A DNA stretch of 64,000 bases, taken from NCBI GenBank assembly GCA_030789695.1, contig CM061141.1, positions 172,622,807 to 172,686,806 on the forward strand, given 5' to 3'. The notes beneath the pieces are model-generated. The model was not told where the DNA came from, did no database searches, and worked only from the letters and a program-made list of their open reading frames with translations. Positions within the stretch are counted from its first letter, which is position 1, and each line of letters begins with the position of its first letter. The position numbers were made by a program, and so were the translations under genes. Positions 1 to 10,450 of this stretch are shown here, in pieces. The stretch comes from Scilla litardierei. Taxonomy: Eukaryota; Streptophyta; Magnoliopsida; Asparagales; Asparagaceae.

Positions 1-2036
1 CTCCAAAAATACGGAAAAATGCCTGTTGGAACCGGGAGATCGCCATCTTCAACTAAAAATAAGAGATGATAAACGAAGACTACAAAAATCATATCATTTA
101 GTAAAAAGATGCATAACTTTTCAGAAATGTAGAAAATAGCCCAGAGTTCAGAAAAATCGGCCAAAAAGTTCGTTGGAACCGGAAGATAGCCATCTTGAAC
201 TGAAAAAAGTAATAGAATAAAAAATTAGGTCAAAAAATCATATCATTTAATAAATAGATACATAACTTCCTGAAAATGTAGAAAAATAGCCCCGATCTCA
301 AAAAGGTAAAGATATCCTTTAGAACCGGGGGATCGCCATCTTCAACAGAGTAATAAGAGAAGACAAAATTAGGATATAAAAATCATATCATTTAATATAA
401 AGATTCATATCATACAGAAAATACAGAAAATGGCCCGGAGTTCAGAAAAATCTGAAAACATGTCCATTGGAACCGGAAAATCGCCATCATCAACTGGAAA
501 AATAAGAGAAGACAAAATTACGCCAAAAAAATTCATTTAATAAAATGATACATATCTGCCAAAAATGTAGAAAATAGCACCGAGCTCAGAAAAATACGCA
601 CAAATGTCCGTTGGAATCATGAGATCGCCATCTTTAATTGGAAAAAGAAAAGACAAAATTAGGTCAAAAAATCATATCATTTAATAAAAGATTCATATTT
701 TCCAGAAAATGTTGAAAAAAGCCTAAACCTATGCAAAATCCGCAAAAATGTCCGTTGGAACTTGGAGATTGCCATCATCAACTGAAAAATATGAGAAGAC
801 AAAATTAGTCTATTAAAGTCTTGTCATTTAATAAAGAGATCCATATCTTTAATAAAATGTAGAAAATAGCCTGGAGCTCTGAAAAATCTGCAAAAAATGT
901 TCGTTGGAACTGGGAGATCGCCATCTACAACTGAAAAATAAGAGAAGAAAAAAATTAGGTTATAAAAATCATATCATTTAATTTAAAGATCCTTATCTTC
1001 CAAAAAGTGTAGAAATATCCCCGAGCTAAGAAAAATCCATAAAAATATCCATTGGAACCGGAAGATCGACATCTTCAACTGAAAAAAGAGAAGACAAAAT
1101 TAGGCCAAAAATCACATCATTTTATAAAAAGATACATATATTCTAGAAAAATTATAAAATAGCCCCTAGTTTTGTGAAAATGTTCGTTGGAACTGGGAGA
1201 TCGTCATCGTCATCTGAAAAATAGAGAGACAAAATTAGGCCAAAAAATCACATCAGTTCATAAAAAGATAATATCTTCCAGAAAATGTAGAAAAACAACC
1301 ACAGGTTAAGAAAAATCTGTACATATGTCCATTGGAACAGGGAGAACGCCATCTTCAACTTAAAAACAAGAGAAGACAAACGTAGTCTATAAAAAACATA
1401 TTATTTACAAAAATGTAGAAAAAAGCACTGAGCTTGTAAAAATCCGTGAAAATGTTCGTTGGAACATGGAGATCGCCATCTTCAACTGAAAAATAAGAGA
1501 ATATAAAATTAGGCCAAAATTTATATCTTTTAATAAAATATCAATTTCTGCCAGAAAATTTAGAAAATAGTCCCGAGATCAGAATAATACGCAAAATGTC
1601 CATTAGAAATGGGAGATCGCTATCTTCAATTAAAAATAAAAGAAGACAAAATTAGGCCAAAAATCCTCTCCTTTAATAAAATGACCCATAGCTTCTTGAA
1701 AATGTAGAAAAGTAGCCCTGAGCATAGAAAAACTACAAAAATGTCCATTGGAACTTAGAGATGACAAAATTAGGTTATAAAAATCATATCATTTATTATA
1801 AGGATTCATATTACACAAAAATATTGAAAATAACACGTAGCTGAAAATAAATCCGCACAAATGTACATTGGAAAAGGAGATCGCCATCTTCAAAGTAAAA
1901 AAAGAGAAGACACAATTAGGCCAAAAATCATATCATTTCATAAAAAGATATATATCTTCAAGAAAATGTAGAAAAATAGTCTCAAACTAAGTCAAATCTG
2001 GAAAAATGTCAGTTGGAACCGGGAGATCGACATCTT
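1..2036 (+). repeat. ~147-bp satellite array, segment 1
   Basis: This is a tandem array of an AT-rich monomer. Successive copies of the landmark GTTGGAACC start near 25, 172, 318, 466, 610, 754, 903, 1051, 1186, 1331 and 1458. Spacing is mostly 144-149 bp, with shorter units of about 127-135 bp. Each monomer has a GC-richer box (GTTGGAACCGGGAGATCGCC followed by ATCTTCAACTG) and an AT-rich remainder. The array continues beyond the left edge of the window. Short reading frames here are by-products of the repeat. The array stops at 2036, where the gag-only retroelement is inserted. Confidence 0.95.
2032..2036. other. Target-site duplication, left copy (ATCTT)
   Basis: ATCTT directly precedes the TG of the first LTR and recurs at 12388-12392 directly after the last LTR. 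Removing the insert and one copy restores a normal satellite monomer (GACATCTTTAACTG). This proves that the whole three-LTR structure occupies a single insertion site. Confidence 0.93.
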
Positions 2037-2343
2037 TGATTCGGGTTGAATATTACATATTTAACCCCCCATTTAGCTTTATTTTGTGCTCATATGATAC
2101 TACATTGTTCTCTAATTCATACGTATTTTCTACACATTTATTTATTAGAGAAAACACACTATTTGAGCACAAAACAGCATTTAACGATGCAATTATGCAC
2201 ATTTTATATTTTTCATAGCTTGGTCTCGATCTCACGATTCCAACGACTATTTATTTATATTTTTCTGAGATCTGTGCTAATTACTGTGTATTTTTGAATG
2301 CAGAATACCAATAAAATGAGGAAATTAAAGTTTGCACGAATCT

Positions 2344-3010
2344 TGGCGCGCCACGTGGCCGCATCGGAGAGATCCCCGCCCGCATCAGACGGTGACGAGA
2401 TAATGGCGACGCGACGCGTTTATCACCGTTGGATCACGATCCAACGGATCTCGTCCTCACCAAGCGCAGCAAACGGAGGCGTATACGCAGGCCACGTGGC
2501 ACCGATCGAGCGGCCGCCCGCTTTATCAGATGAACGCAGATATATGGCGACGTGGGTGCTTCTTCGTCGTCGGATGGAGATCTGACGCTCGATAGTGGCC
2601 CCGCAGCGGAGTCGAAGAGAGCGCGATCTTAACCGTTGGATTAAGATCCAACGGTGTTCTGAAGCGACGGAGTGCGGGCGACGTGGCCGATCCTAATCCC
2701 TCCGATGACGATCCAACGGTCTTTACCGTACCCGCAGTTTGAAAGCGAAGCAGTCGATTTCGCTTCGATCAGCGGCCACGCGACGTCAATCGGACGGCCC
2801 TAGCTTCAATCACACGGTCGACAATTGATCCGATGCGAACTCGAATGCGGGTGTGGATCTGAAATTGGGGGACACGTGTCGAGCTCTTGTTAAATTCCGC
2901 ACAGATCAACGGACGTGGATTGATCCGCTCGAGATGAGCGGCTGGGATGGATTCGGGTGCGGGTTTTAAACCCAATAAGCTTCTAAAACCCGCAATCTTA
3001 TTATATAAGG
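2344..3010 (+). promoter_or_regulatory. LTR promoter block: G-boxes, CCGTTGGAT dyads and TATA box
   Basis: The block holds three CACGTG cores, at 2352-2357, 2493-2498 and 2873-2878; the first two lie in CCACGTGG. It also has inverted pairs CCGTTGGAT/ATCCAACGG around 2428-2449 and 2632-2652, and a single ATCCAACGG near 2708. TATATAAGG at 3002-3010 is followed by CCTAGGGTTTT. CACGTG is the known G-box/ABRE core bound by plant bZIP and bHLH factors. Use as the element's promoter is inferred from its place in the LTR. The middle LTR has lost one G-box (CACATG near 6700). Confidence 0.65.
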
Positions 3011-3410
3011 TATTCCTAGGGTTTTTTGGGCGGATACAAGCCAGATTGGGGCGTATTTTGAGCGTATTGGAGGCTCTAGGAGCCGTATTCTCCCCCTGAA
3101 AAATTCTGTAAAATTCCAGAGGCCTATTTTATTATTTCCAGAGAGTTTGAAGTCTTTTCAAGGAGAATTGGTGATATTTTCTTCAACTTCTATCCCGTAT
3201 TTTGGTGTTTTCTATTGTATTTTGCTATGAACTTGAAGTATTTGGCTATGAAACTTGTTTATTTCTGCATTATGAGTAGCTAAATCTCTGTTGTGCATGG
3301 TATGGAGTAGTTAGGGGATATTATTTGTGTTTATTTGGTTGTATTCCTCGTGCTAAATCGTTAAAACGTCGTTAAAATTGTGATCTTTGTTCTTAAATCG
3401 CCTTTTTCAT

Positions 3411-3659
3411 CTTCCAAAAGAAGTGATTGAGTTGATGATCGCCCCAAAAGGGTGAGCTTTGATCTCCCCAAAAGGGAGTTTCATACCGTAGTTTTGATCT
3501 CTCCAAAAGAGAGTTTCATATCGTATTATAACTTTAGCGACGATCTTATTGAATTTTGTGTTTGAACCCCCAAAAGGGCATCTTCCGATGAGTTGCTCCC
3601 AAAAGGAGAGTTCATTGAGTTATATTGGATATTTTCCGGTGTATTGCTCCCAAAAGGAG
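3411..3659 (+). promoter_or_regulatory. Row of seven CAAAA-loop hairpins in the LTR leader
   Basis: Seven short perfect inverted repeats share the loop CAAAA. They are CTTC/GAAG at 3411-3423, CCC/GGG at 3442-3452, CTCCC/GGGAG at 3464-3478, CTCTC/GAGAG at 3499-3513, CCC/GGG at 3568-3578, CTCC/GGAG at 3596-3608 and CTCC/GGAG at 3647-3659. The stems differ in sequence but stay paired while the loop is constant. The row lies downstream of the TATA box, so it should be in the RNA. The same row is at 7619-7867 and 11827-12075 in the other LTRs. Function is unknown. Confidence 0.75.
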
Positions 3660-3977
3660 AATTCATTGCGTTATACCTATCAACCAAATTAATACGAATC
3701 ACTGATCCTAACGAACCCATACCATGTGCATACTTTTTATAGATATTTTCACGACTTTTCTTTGTTCGTTTTGTTCGCACATCACCATCACGTACTTTCA
3801 TACCATCGCCATCATTGTTGAAGTGGTTAGTTTCTTTTCGTAGGATTTCTATTTGATTTGATTTGTGGTTGCAACAGATTTCTTCCCATGGATTCGACAT
3901 CTGGACTCCCAGATTTTACTACTTGTACGGACTCTTGCGCTTGAGAGAGAGCACCTTTCCGGAGCCCACCAAGTTTT

Positions 3978-3995
3978 TGGCGCCGTTGCCGGGGA
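3978..3995 (+). other. Primer-binding site, tRNA-Asp (internal copy 1)
   Basis: TGGCGCCGTTGCCGGGGA lies six bases after the LTR end and is complementary to the 3' end of plant tRNA-Asp (ending CCCCGGCAACGGCGCCA). This primer is typical of Athila-clade Ty3 elements. Confidence 0.92.
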
Positions 3996-4102
3996 GGAAT
4001 GGTTTGTGACTACGGTTTATTTCATTTAGAGGACCTTTGGTGAGATCTTTCCACTTTACTGTACATAAACTTTTTTTTATTATTTTATTTTAATTTTTAA
4101 AA

Positions 4103-5224
4103 ATGGAATATATGAATTTCTATTGCACAAACAATCTGTATGATGCACGGTATGCTAATGCACACAAACATAGGATGGAAAAGCTCAAAATTGTTAATTT
4201 TAATCAAACTGACTGTGAAACTTTCTTTCAGGCCTGGAGAAGGTTCACAGACATCATATCGAGCTATCCGCAGCATGGGTACACAAATGAAGAGCTTATG
4301 GCGTCCTTCCTAGATGGACTACGACCACAGCTGCAGGAATTATTGGGAGGCATGACGCCGACAGAGGCGTGGGAATACATGGAGTCTCTGCAAGAAAACG
4401 AAGAAACCATGGAAGAGACTTCAGAGAGCGATTCAACGGAGCCTTCGTGCCTCGATCAAGAAGAGCAAAGCGTAGACGTACCTTTGCAATCCTTGAAAGA
4501 GGAAGTTTACCAGACTATTCAGACACAGGAGGCCACATCCCATCAATTCTAGGAGAACTTCCTTGCTCGGAGTCGGCAGATTCAAAATTCCATTGAAAAT
4601 CTTAATTTGATTGCCGCTTGATTAGAAGAAAATAATTATTTTAAAATTCAACTTCAAGAATCTAATACGAGATTATCTTCTATTGCAGGTAAATCGAGCG
4701 AGCCATGTCACGTTGATGACACGAATAAAAATATATACATGACAAAAAGTGTGTGCGAAAGAGAGGACGAACTAGCAATTTTGGATGAACGAGAGGAGGA
4801 GACAGCTAGGGACAAGGGTTTTGAGATTATCGCCATGGAGTCAGAACCATGCCCTCCTCCAGTTTTGTCCCAAAATCATTTATCCCTCTCCCCATTGAAC
4901 GAGCATCGTACAGAGAGTAGTGCATATCTTTCAGGGAGTAGTCGTCAACTTATTTTAATTTCTTTCACTTATTTTGATGACTACATTTGGAATAATTTTA
5001 TTTCGAAGAATTTTAAACTAAAATGGATTGACGTGACTCATCTCTTGCAGGATACAGGTGGACATCTTATAGAGATGCTGGGAGTTACGTTGCTGGGATC
5101 CAGTTTAGTCGTTGGAGGAAGATTACTCGCCGAGGAGCACAAGGAGCAAATTGAACAACTTCCTCCACAATTAAAGATTCGGGATCCGCCATTTGATCAC
5201 GGTGTGTTCTTTCCAGTAGTGTAG
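4103..5224 (+). pseudogene. gag-like frame with in-frame stops (internal copy 1)
   Basis: One reading frame of 373 codons starts at ATG 4103 and is broken by TAG at 4550-4552 and TGA at 4619-4621. It resumes in the same frame to the stop at 5222-5224. The N-terminal part resembles the retrotransposon gag domain (ETFFQAWRRF, then MTPTEAWEYMESLQEN), aligning in layout with the gag of the Athila-like element near 27040-27250. An acidic Glu/Ser-rich stretch follows. The C-terminal part (about codons 213-373) matches nothing I recognise. No CCHC zinc knuckle, protease or polymerase motif is visible. The product would be a capsid-like protein. Confidence 0.72.
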
Positions 5225-6230
5225 TTTTTATATGCTTTCTAGGTTGCTTTCTTGAATAAACTCGTACCTCTTCCGACGTTGAGGACAATGTCCATCTTTA
5301 GTTGGGGGGTGTGTATGAGACCTTAGGATTTTTTTTGAGAAGAATAAATCACCAAATCTCATCATTTAAAACTCCTTCATATGCCTCTAATGCGGATGAT
5401 TATACATGAATCGTGTTCTTAAAATTGTTTGCGGCTTGAGTTGATTATTCTTCTTTCATGGAATTACCATTAATATGCTATTCATGAAAACTTTCAATTT
5501 CCATGATTAATATCTCGAAATAGTTTGAATTTATTTCATGCATGCTAATGTGACGAAAAAGCTTAAGTATACACGATTTATAAGAATAGTCTTCAAGTTG
5601 AAGAGGAATGTGGCCAAGGTTACTAATGTTTACATCCAAAGAATGGGTGTTGAGTTGCTTACAAAATAAAGAAAGAAAAGAAAAGAAAAATGAATGATGA
5701 AAAATGAATGAATAAGTGTGTCACTAATACATAACTTGGTTGGCTCTAGTAGTACAGTCCGAGGGGTCCTTCTTGGCCTAATGCCCTATAATCGTCTGAT
5801 TTGGGAGCCATTGACCGGAAACTCACTCATTTGATGGAGCGATCCAAGTTATACATTTTTCTGCAAATGTTGCTTGATGCGCGTTACGCGGAACTAATAA
5901 AAGAAAAGAAGTGACAAATAAGCCAAGCAACTCCAATACCCATGTCTTGAATGATTGTTTTGATAGGCCAATTCCTTGGAAACAAGAAAACTAGAGAAAA
6001 ACGACGTGTTATACTTTCGCTTGCGCAAAACGATGCTTGCATGTTATTTATTCATACTAAATTAGAGAAAATATCATGTGATTGATTTTGTTCATGGATG
6101 TGTATATTGATGGTCAAGATCATGTTGGAATGAGTATTATTGAGCCATGCCATGAGCAATTTGAAAGAACTTATTGTTTTATTACTCATGCGTATTAATC
6201 GCTATTTTTGCTAGAGACTAGCAAATCGCT
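5225..6230 (+). other. 3' noncoding part of internal copy 1, with an internal purine tract
   Basis: There is no credible coding frame here. At 5300-5313 AGTTGGGGGGTGTG repeats almost exactly the terminal purine tract at 6231-6242, about 930 bp upstream of it. An A/G-rich stretch (repeated GAAAA) lies at about 5668-5715. The same arrangement occurs in internal copy 2, with the purine tract at 9508-9521. Confidence 0.7.
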
Positions 6231-6242
6231 AGTTGGGGGGTG
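6231..6242 (+). other. Polypurine tract before LTR copy 2
   Basis: AGTTGGGGGGTG abuts the TG of the next LTR. It is the expected plus-strand primer for reverse transcription. The copy before LTR 3 is at 10439-10450. Confidence 0.82.
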
Positions 6243-8179
6243 TGATTCGGGTTGAATATTACATATTTAACCCCCCCATTTAGCTTTATTTTGTGCTCAT
6301 GTGATACTACATTGTTCTCTAATTCATACATATTTTCTACACATTTATTTATTAGAGAAAACACACTATTTGAGCACAAAACAGCATTTAACGATGCACT
6401 TCTGCACATTTTATATTTTTCATAGCTTGGCCTCGATCTCACGATTCCAACGACTATTTATTTATATTTTTCTGAGATCTGTGCTAATTACTGTGTATTT
6501 TTGAATGCAGAATACCAATAAAATGAGGAAATTAAAGTTTGCACGAATCTTGGCGCGCCACGTGGCCGCATCGGAGCGATCCCCGCCCGCATCAGACGGT
6601 GACGAGATAATGGCGACGCGGCGCGTTTATCACCGTTGGATCACGATCCAACGGATCTCGTCCTCACCAAGCGAGCGAACGGAGGCGTATACGCAGGCCA
6701 CATGGCACCGATCGAGCGGCCGCCCGCTCTATCAGACGAACACAGATATATGGCGACGTGGGTGCTTCTTCGTCGTCGGATGGAGATCCGACGCTCGATA
6801 GTGGCCCCGCAGCGGAGTCGAAGAGAGCGCGATCTTAACCGTTGGATTAAGATACAACGGTGTTCTGAAGCGACGGAGTGCGGGCGACGTGGCCGATCCT
6901 AATCCCTCCGATGACGATCCAACGGTCTTTACCGTACCCGCAGTTTGAAAGCGAAGCAGTCGATTTCGCTTCGATCAGCGGCCACGCGACGTCAATAGGA
7001 CGGCCCTAGCTTCAATCACACGGTCGACAATTGATCCGATGCGAACTCGAATGCGGGTGTGGATCCGAAATTGGGGGACACGTGTCGAGCTCTTGTTAAA
7101 TCCCGCACAGATCAACGGACGTGGATTGATCCGCTCGAGATGAGCGGCTGGGATGGATTCGGGTGCGGGTTTTAAACCCAATAAGCTTCTAAAACCCGCA
7201 ATCTTATTATATAAGGTATTCCTAGGGTTTTTTTGGGCGGATACAAGCCAGATTGGGGCGTATTTTGAGCGTATTGGAGGCTCTAGGAGCCGTATTCTCC
7301 CCCTGAAAAATTCTGTAAAATTCCAGAGGCCTATTTTATTATTTCCAGAGAGTTTGAAGTCTTTTTCAAGGAGAATTGGTGATATTTTCTTCAACTTCTA
7401 TCCCGTATTTTGGTGTTTTCTATTGTATTTTGCTATGAACTTGAAGTATTTGGCTATGAAACTTGTTTATTTCTGCATTATGAGTAGCTAAATCTCTGTT
7501 GTGCATGGTATAGAGTAGTTAGGGGATATTATTTGTGTTTATTTGGTTGTATTCCTCGTGCTAAATCGTTAAAACGTCGTTAAAATTGTGATCTTTGTTC
7601 TTAAATCGCATTTTTCATCTTCCAAAAGAAGTGATTAAGTTGATGATCGCCCCAAAAGGGTGAGCTTTGATCTCCCCAAAAGGGAGTTTCATACCGTAGT
7701 TTTGATCTCTCCAAAAGAGAGTTTCATATCGTATTATAACTTTAGCGACGATCTTATTGAATTTTGTGTTTGAACCCCCAAAAGGGCATCTTCCGATGAG
7801 TTGCTCCCAAAAGGAGAGTTCATTGAGTTATATTGGATATTTTCCGGTGTATTGCTCCCAAAAGGAGAATTCATTGCGTTATACCTATCAACCAAATTAA
7901 TACGAATCACTGATCCTAACGAACCCATACCATGTGCATACTTTTTATAGATATTTTCACGACTTTTCTTTGTTCGTTTTGTTCGCACATCACCATCACG
8001 TACTTTCATACCATCGCCATCATTGTTGAAGTGATTAGTTTCTTATCTTAGGATTTCTATTTGATTTGAATTGTGGTTGCAACAGATTTCTTCCCATGGA
8101 TTCGACATCTGGACTCCCAGATTTTACTACTTGTACGGACTCTTGCGCTTGAGAGAGAGCACCTTTCCGGAGCCCACCA
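6243..8179 (+). repeat. LTR copy 2 (middle) of the gag-only element
   Basis: This 1,937-bp LTR is shared as the 3' LTR of the first unit and the 5' LTR of the second. Its TATA box TATATAAGG is at 7208-7216 and its hairpin row at 7619-7867. It differs from the flanking LTRs by scattered substitutions and small indels. No target duplication flanks this middle copy, which argues against two separate insertions. Confidence 0.92.
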
Positions 8180-8185
8180 AGTTTT

Positions 8186-8203
8186 TGGCGCCGTTGCCGG
8201 GGA
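8186..8203 (+). other. Primer-binding site, tRNA-Asp (internal copy 2)
   Basis: It is identical to the site at 3978-3995 and sits six bases after the end of the middle LTR. Confidence 0.92.
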
Positions 8204-8310
8204 GGAATGGTTTGTGACTACGGTTTATTTCATTTAGAGGACCTTTGGTGAGATCTTTCCACTTTACTGTACATAAACTTTTTTTTATTATTTTATTTTA
8301 ATTTTTAAAA

Positions 8311-9432
8311 ATGGAATATATGAATTTCTATTGCACAAACAATCTGTATGATGCACGGTATGCTAATGCACACAAACATAGGATGGAAAAGCTCAAAATT
8401 GTTAATTTTAATCAAACTGACTGTGAAACTTTCTTTCAGGCCTGGAGAAGGTTCACAGACATCATATCGAGCTATCCGCAGCATGGGTACACAAATGAAG
8501 AGCTTATGGCGTCCTTCCTAGATGGACTACGACCACAGCTGCAGGAATTATTGGGAGGCATGACGCCGACAGAGGCGTGGGAATACATGGAGTCTCTGCA
8601 AGAAAACGAAGAAACCATGGAAGAGACTTCAGAGAGCGATTCAACGGAGCCTTCGTGCCTCGATCAAGAAGAGCAAAGCGTAGACGTACCTTTGCAATCC
8701 TTGAAAGAGGAAGCTTACCAGACTATTCAGACACAGGAGGCCACATCCCATCAATTCCAGGAGAACTTCCTTGCTCGGAGTCGGCAGATTCAAAATTCCA
8801 TTGAAAATCTTAATTTGATTGCCGCTTGATTAGAAGAAAATAATTATTTTAAAATTCAACTTCAAGAATCTAATACGAGATTATCTTCTATTGCAGGTAA
8901 ATCGAGCGAGCCATGTCACGTTGATGACACGAATAAAAATATATACATGACAAAAAGTGTGTGCGAAAGAGAGGACGAACTAGCAATTTTGGATGAACGA
9001 GAGGAGGAGACAGCTAGGGACAAGGGTTTTGAGATTATCGCCATGGAGTCAGAACCATGCCCTCCTCCAGTTTTGTCCCAAAATCATTTATCCCTCTCCC
9101 CATTGAACGAGCATCGTACAGAGAGTAGTGCATATCTTTCAGGGAGTAGTCGTCAACTTATTTTAATTTCTTTCACTTATTTTGATGACTACATTTGGAA
9201 TAATTTTATTTCGAAGAATTTTAAACTAAAATGGATTGTCGTGACTCATCTCTTGCAGGATACAGGTGGACATCTTATAGAGATGCTGGGAGTTACGTTG
9301 CTGGGATCCAGTTTAGTCGTTGGAGGAAGATTACTCGCCGAGGAGCACAAGGAGCAAATTGAACAACTTCCTCCACAATTAAAGATTCGGGATCCGCCAT
9401 TTGATCACGGTGTGTTCTTTCCAGTAGTGTAG
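8311..9432 (+). pseudogene. gag-like frame with one in-frame stop (internal copy 2)
   Basis: This is the twin of the frame at 4103-5224. The TAG of copy 1 is CAG here, so the first open stretch runs to TGA at 8827-8829 (172 codons). The same frame then continues to the stop at 9430-9432. The TGA is shared by both internal copies, so it predates the duplication. It could be an old lesion or a readthrough site. Gag-type motifs and the unrecognised C-terminal part are as in copy 1. Confidence 0.72.
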
Positions 9433-10450
9433 TTTTTATATGCTTTCTAGGTTGCTTTCTTGAATAAACTCGTACCTCTTCCGACGTTGAGGACAATGTC
9501 CATCTTTAGTTGGGGGGTGTGTATGAGACCTTAGGATTTTTTTTGAGAAGAATAAATCACCAAATCTCATCATTTAAAACTCCTTCATATGACTCTAATG
9601 CGGATGATTATACATGAATCGTGTTCTTAAAATTGTTTGCGGCTTGAGTTGATTATTCTTCTTTCATGGAATTACCATTAATATGCTATTCATGAAAACT
9701 TTCAATTTCCATGATTGATATCTCGAAATAGTTTGAATTTATTTCATGCATGCTAATGTGACGAAAAAGCTTAAGTATACACGATTTATAAGAATAGTCT
9801 TCAAGTTGAAGAGGAATGTGGCCAAGGTTACTAATGTTTACATCCAAAGAATGGGTGTTGAGTTGCTTACAAAATAAAGAAAGAAAAGAAAAGAAAAAAC
9901 AATGATGAAAAATGAATGAATAAGTGTGTCACTAATACATAACTTGGTTGGCTCGAGTAGTACAGTCCGAGGGGTCCTTCTTGGCCTAATGCCCTATAAT
10001 CGTCTGATTTGGGAGCCATTGACCGGAAACTCACTCATTTGATGGAGCGATCCAAGTTATACATTTTTCTGCAAATGTTGCTTGATGCGCGTTACGCAGA
10101 ACTAATAAAAGAAAAGAAGTGACGAATAAGCCAAGCAACTCCAATACCCATGTTTTGAATGATTGTTTTGATAGGCCAATTCCTTGGAAACAAGAAAACT
10201 AGAGAGAAATGACGTGTTATACTTTCGCTTGCGCAAAACGATGCTTGCATGTTATTTATTCATACTAAATTAGAGAAAATATCATGTGATTGATTTTGTT
10301 CATGGATGTGTATATTGATGGTCAAGATCATGTTGGAATGAGTATTATTGAGCCATGCCATGAGCAATTTGAAAGAACTTATTGTTTTATTACTCATGCG
10401 TATTAATCGCTATTTTTGCTAGAGACTAGCAAATCGCTAGTTGGGGGGTG
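9433..10450 (+). other. 3' noncoding part of internal copy 2
   Basis: It corresponds to 5225-6242. The internal purine tract is at 9508-9521 and the terminal purine tract at 10439-10450. No gene is seen. Confidence 0.7.

Larger units (their letters stand above)
2037..3971 (+). repeat. LTR copy 1 of the gag-only element
   Basis: This 1,935-bp LTR begins TGATTCGGG and ends GAGCCCACCA. It has an AT-rich left part, a CpG-rich promoter-like block (about 2340-2960), a TATA box at 3002-3010, and a transcribed part with a hairpin row at 3411-3659. Reading frames over it on either strand (for example the minus-strand frame over 3526-3900) are shared by all three LTRs and resemble no protein I recognise, so I do not call them genes. 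Confidence 0.92.

Noticed and set aside
3526..3900. Minus-strand 124-codon frame in the LTR with repeated NSPFGSN
   Set aside because: The repeats come from the hairpin row read backwards; the frame is shortened in the second LTR and has no family resemblance.
3978..3995. A tRNA-Asp gene
   Set aside because: Only the 18 bases complementary to the tRNA 3' end are present, at the place of a primer-binding site.
4739..5224. A separate second gene in the gag-only element
   Set aside because: It is in the same frame as the gag-like part and is separated only by one or two stop codons, so one broken frame is the simpler reading.
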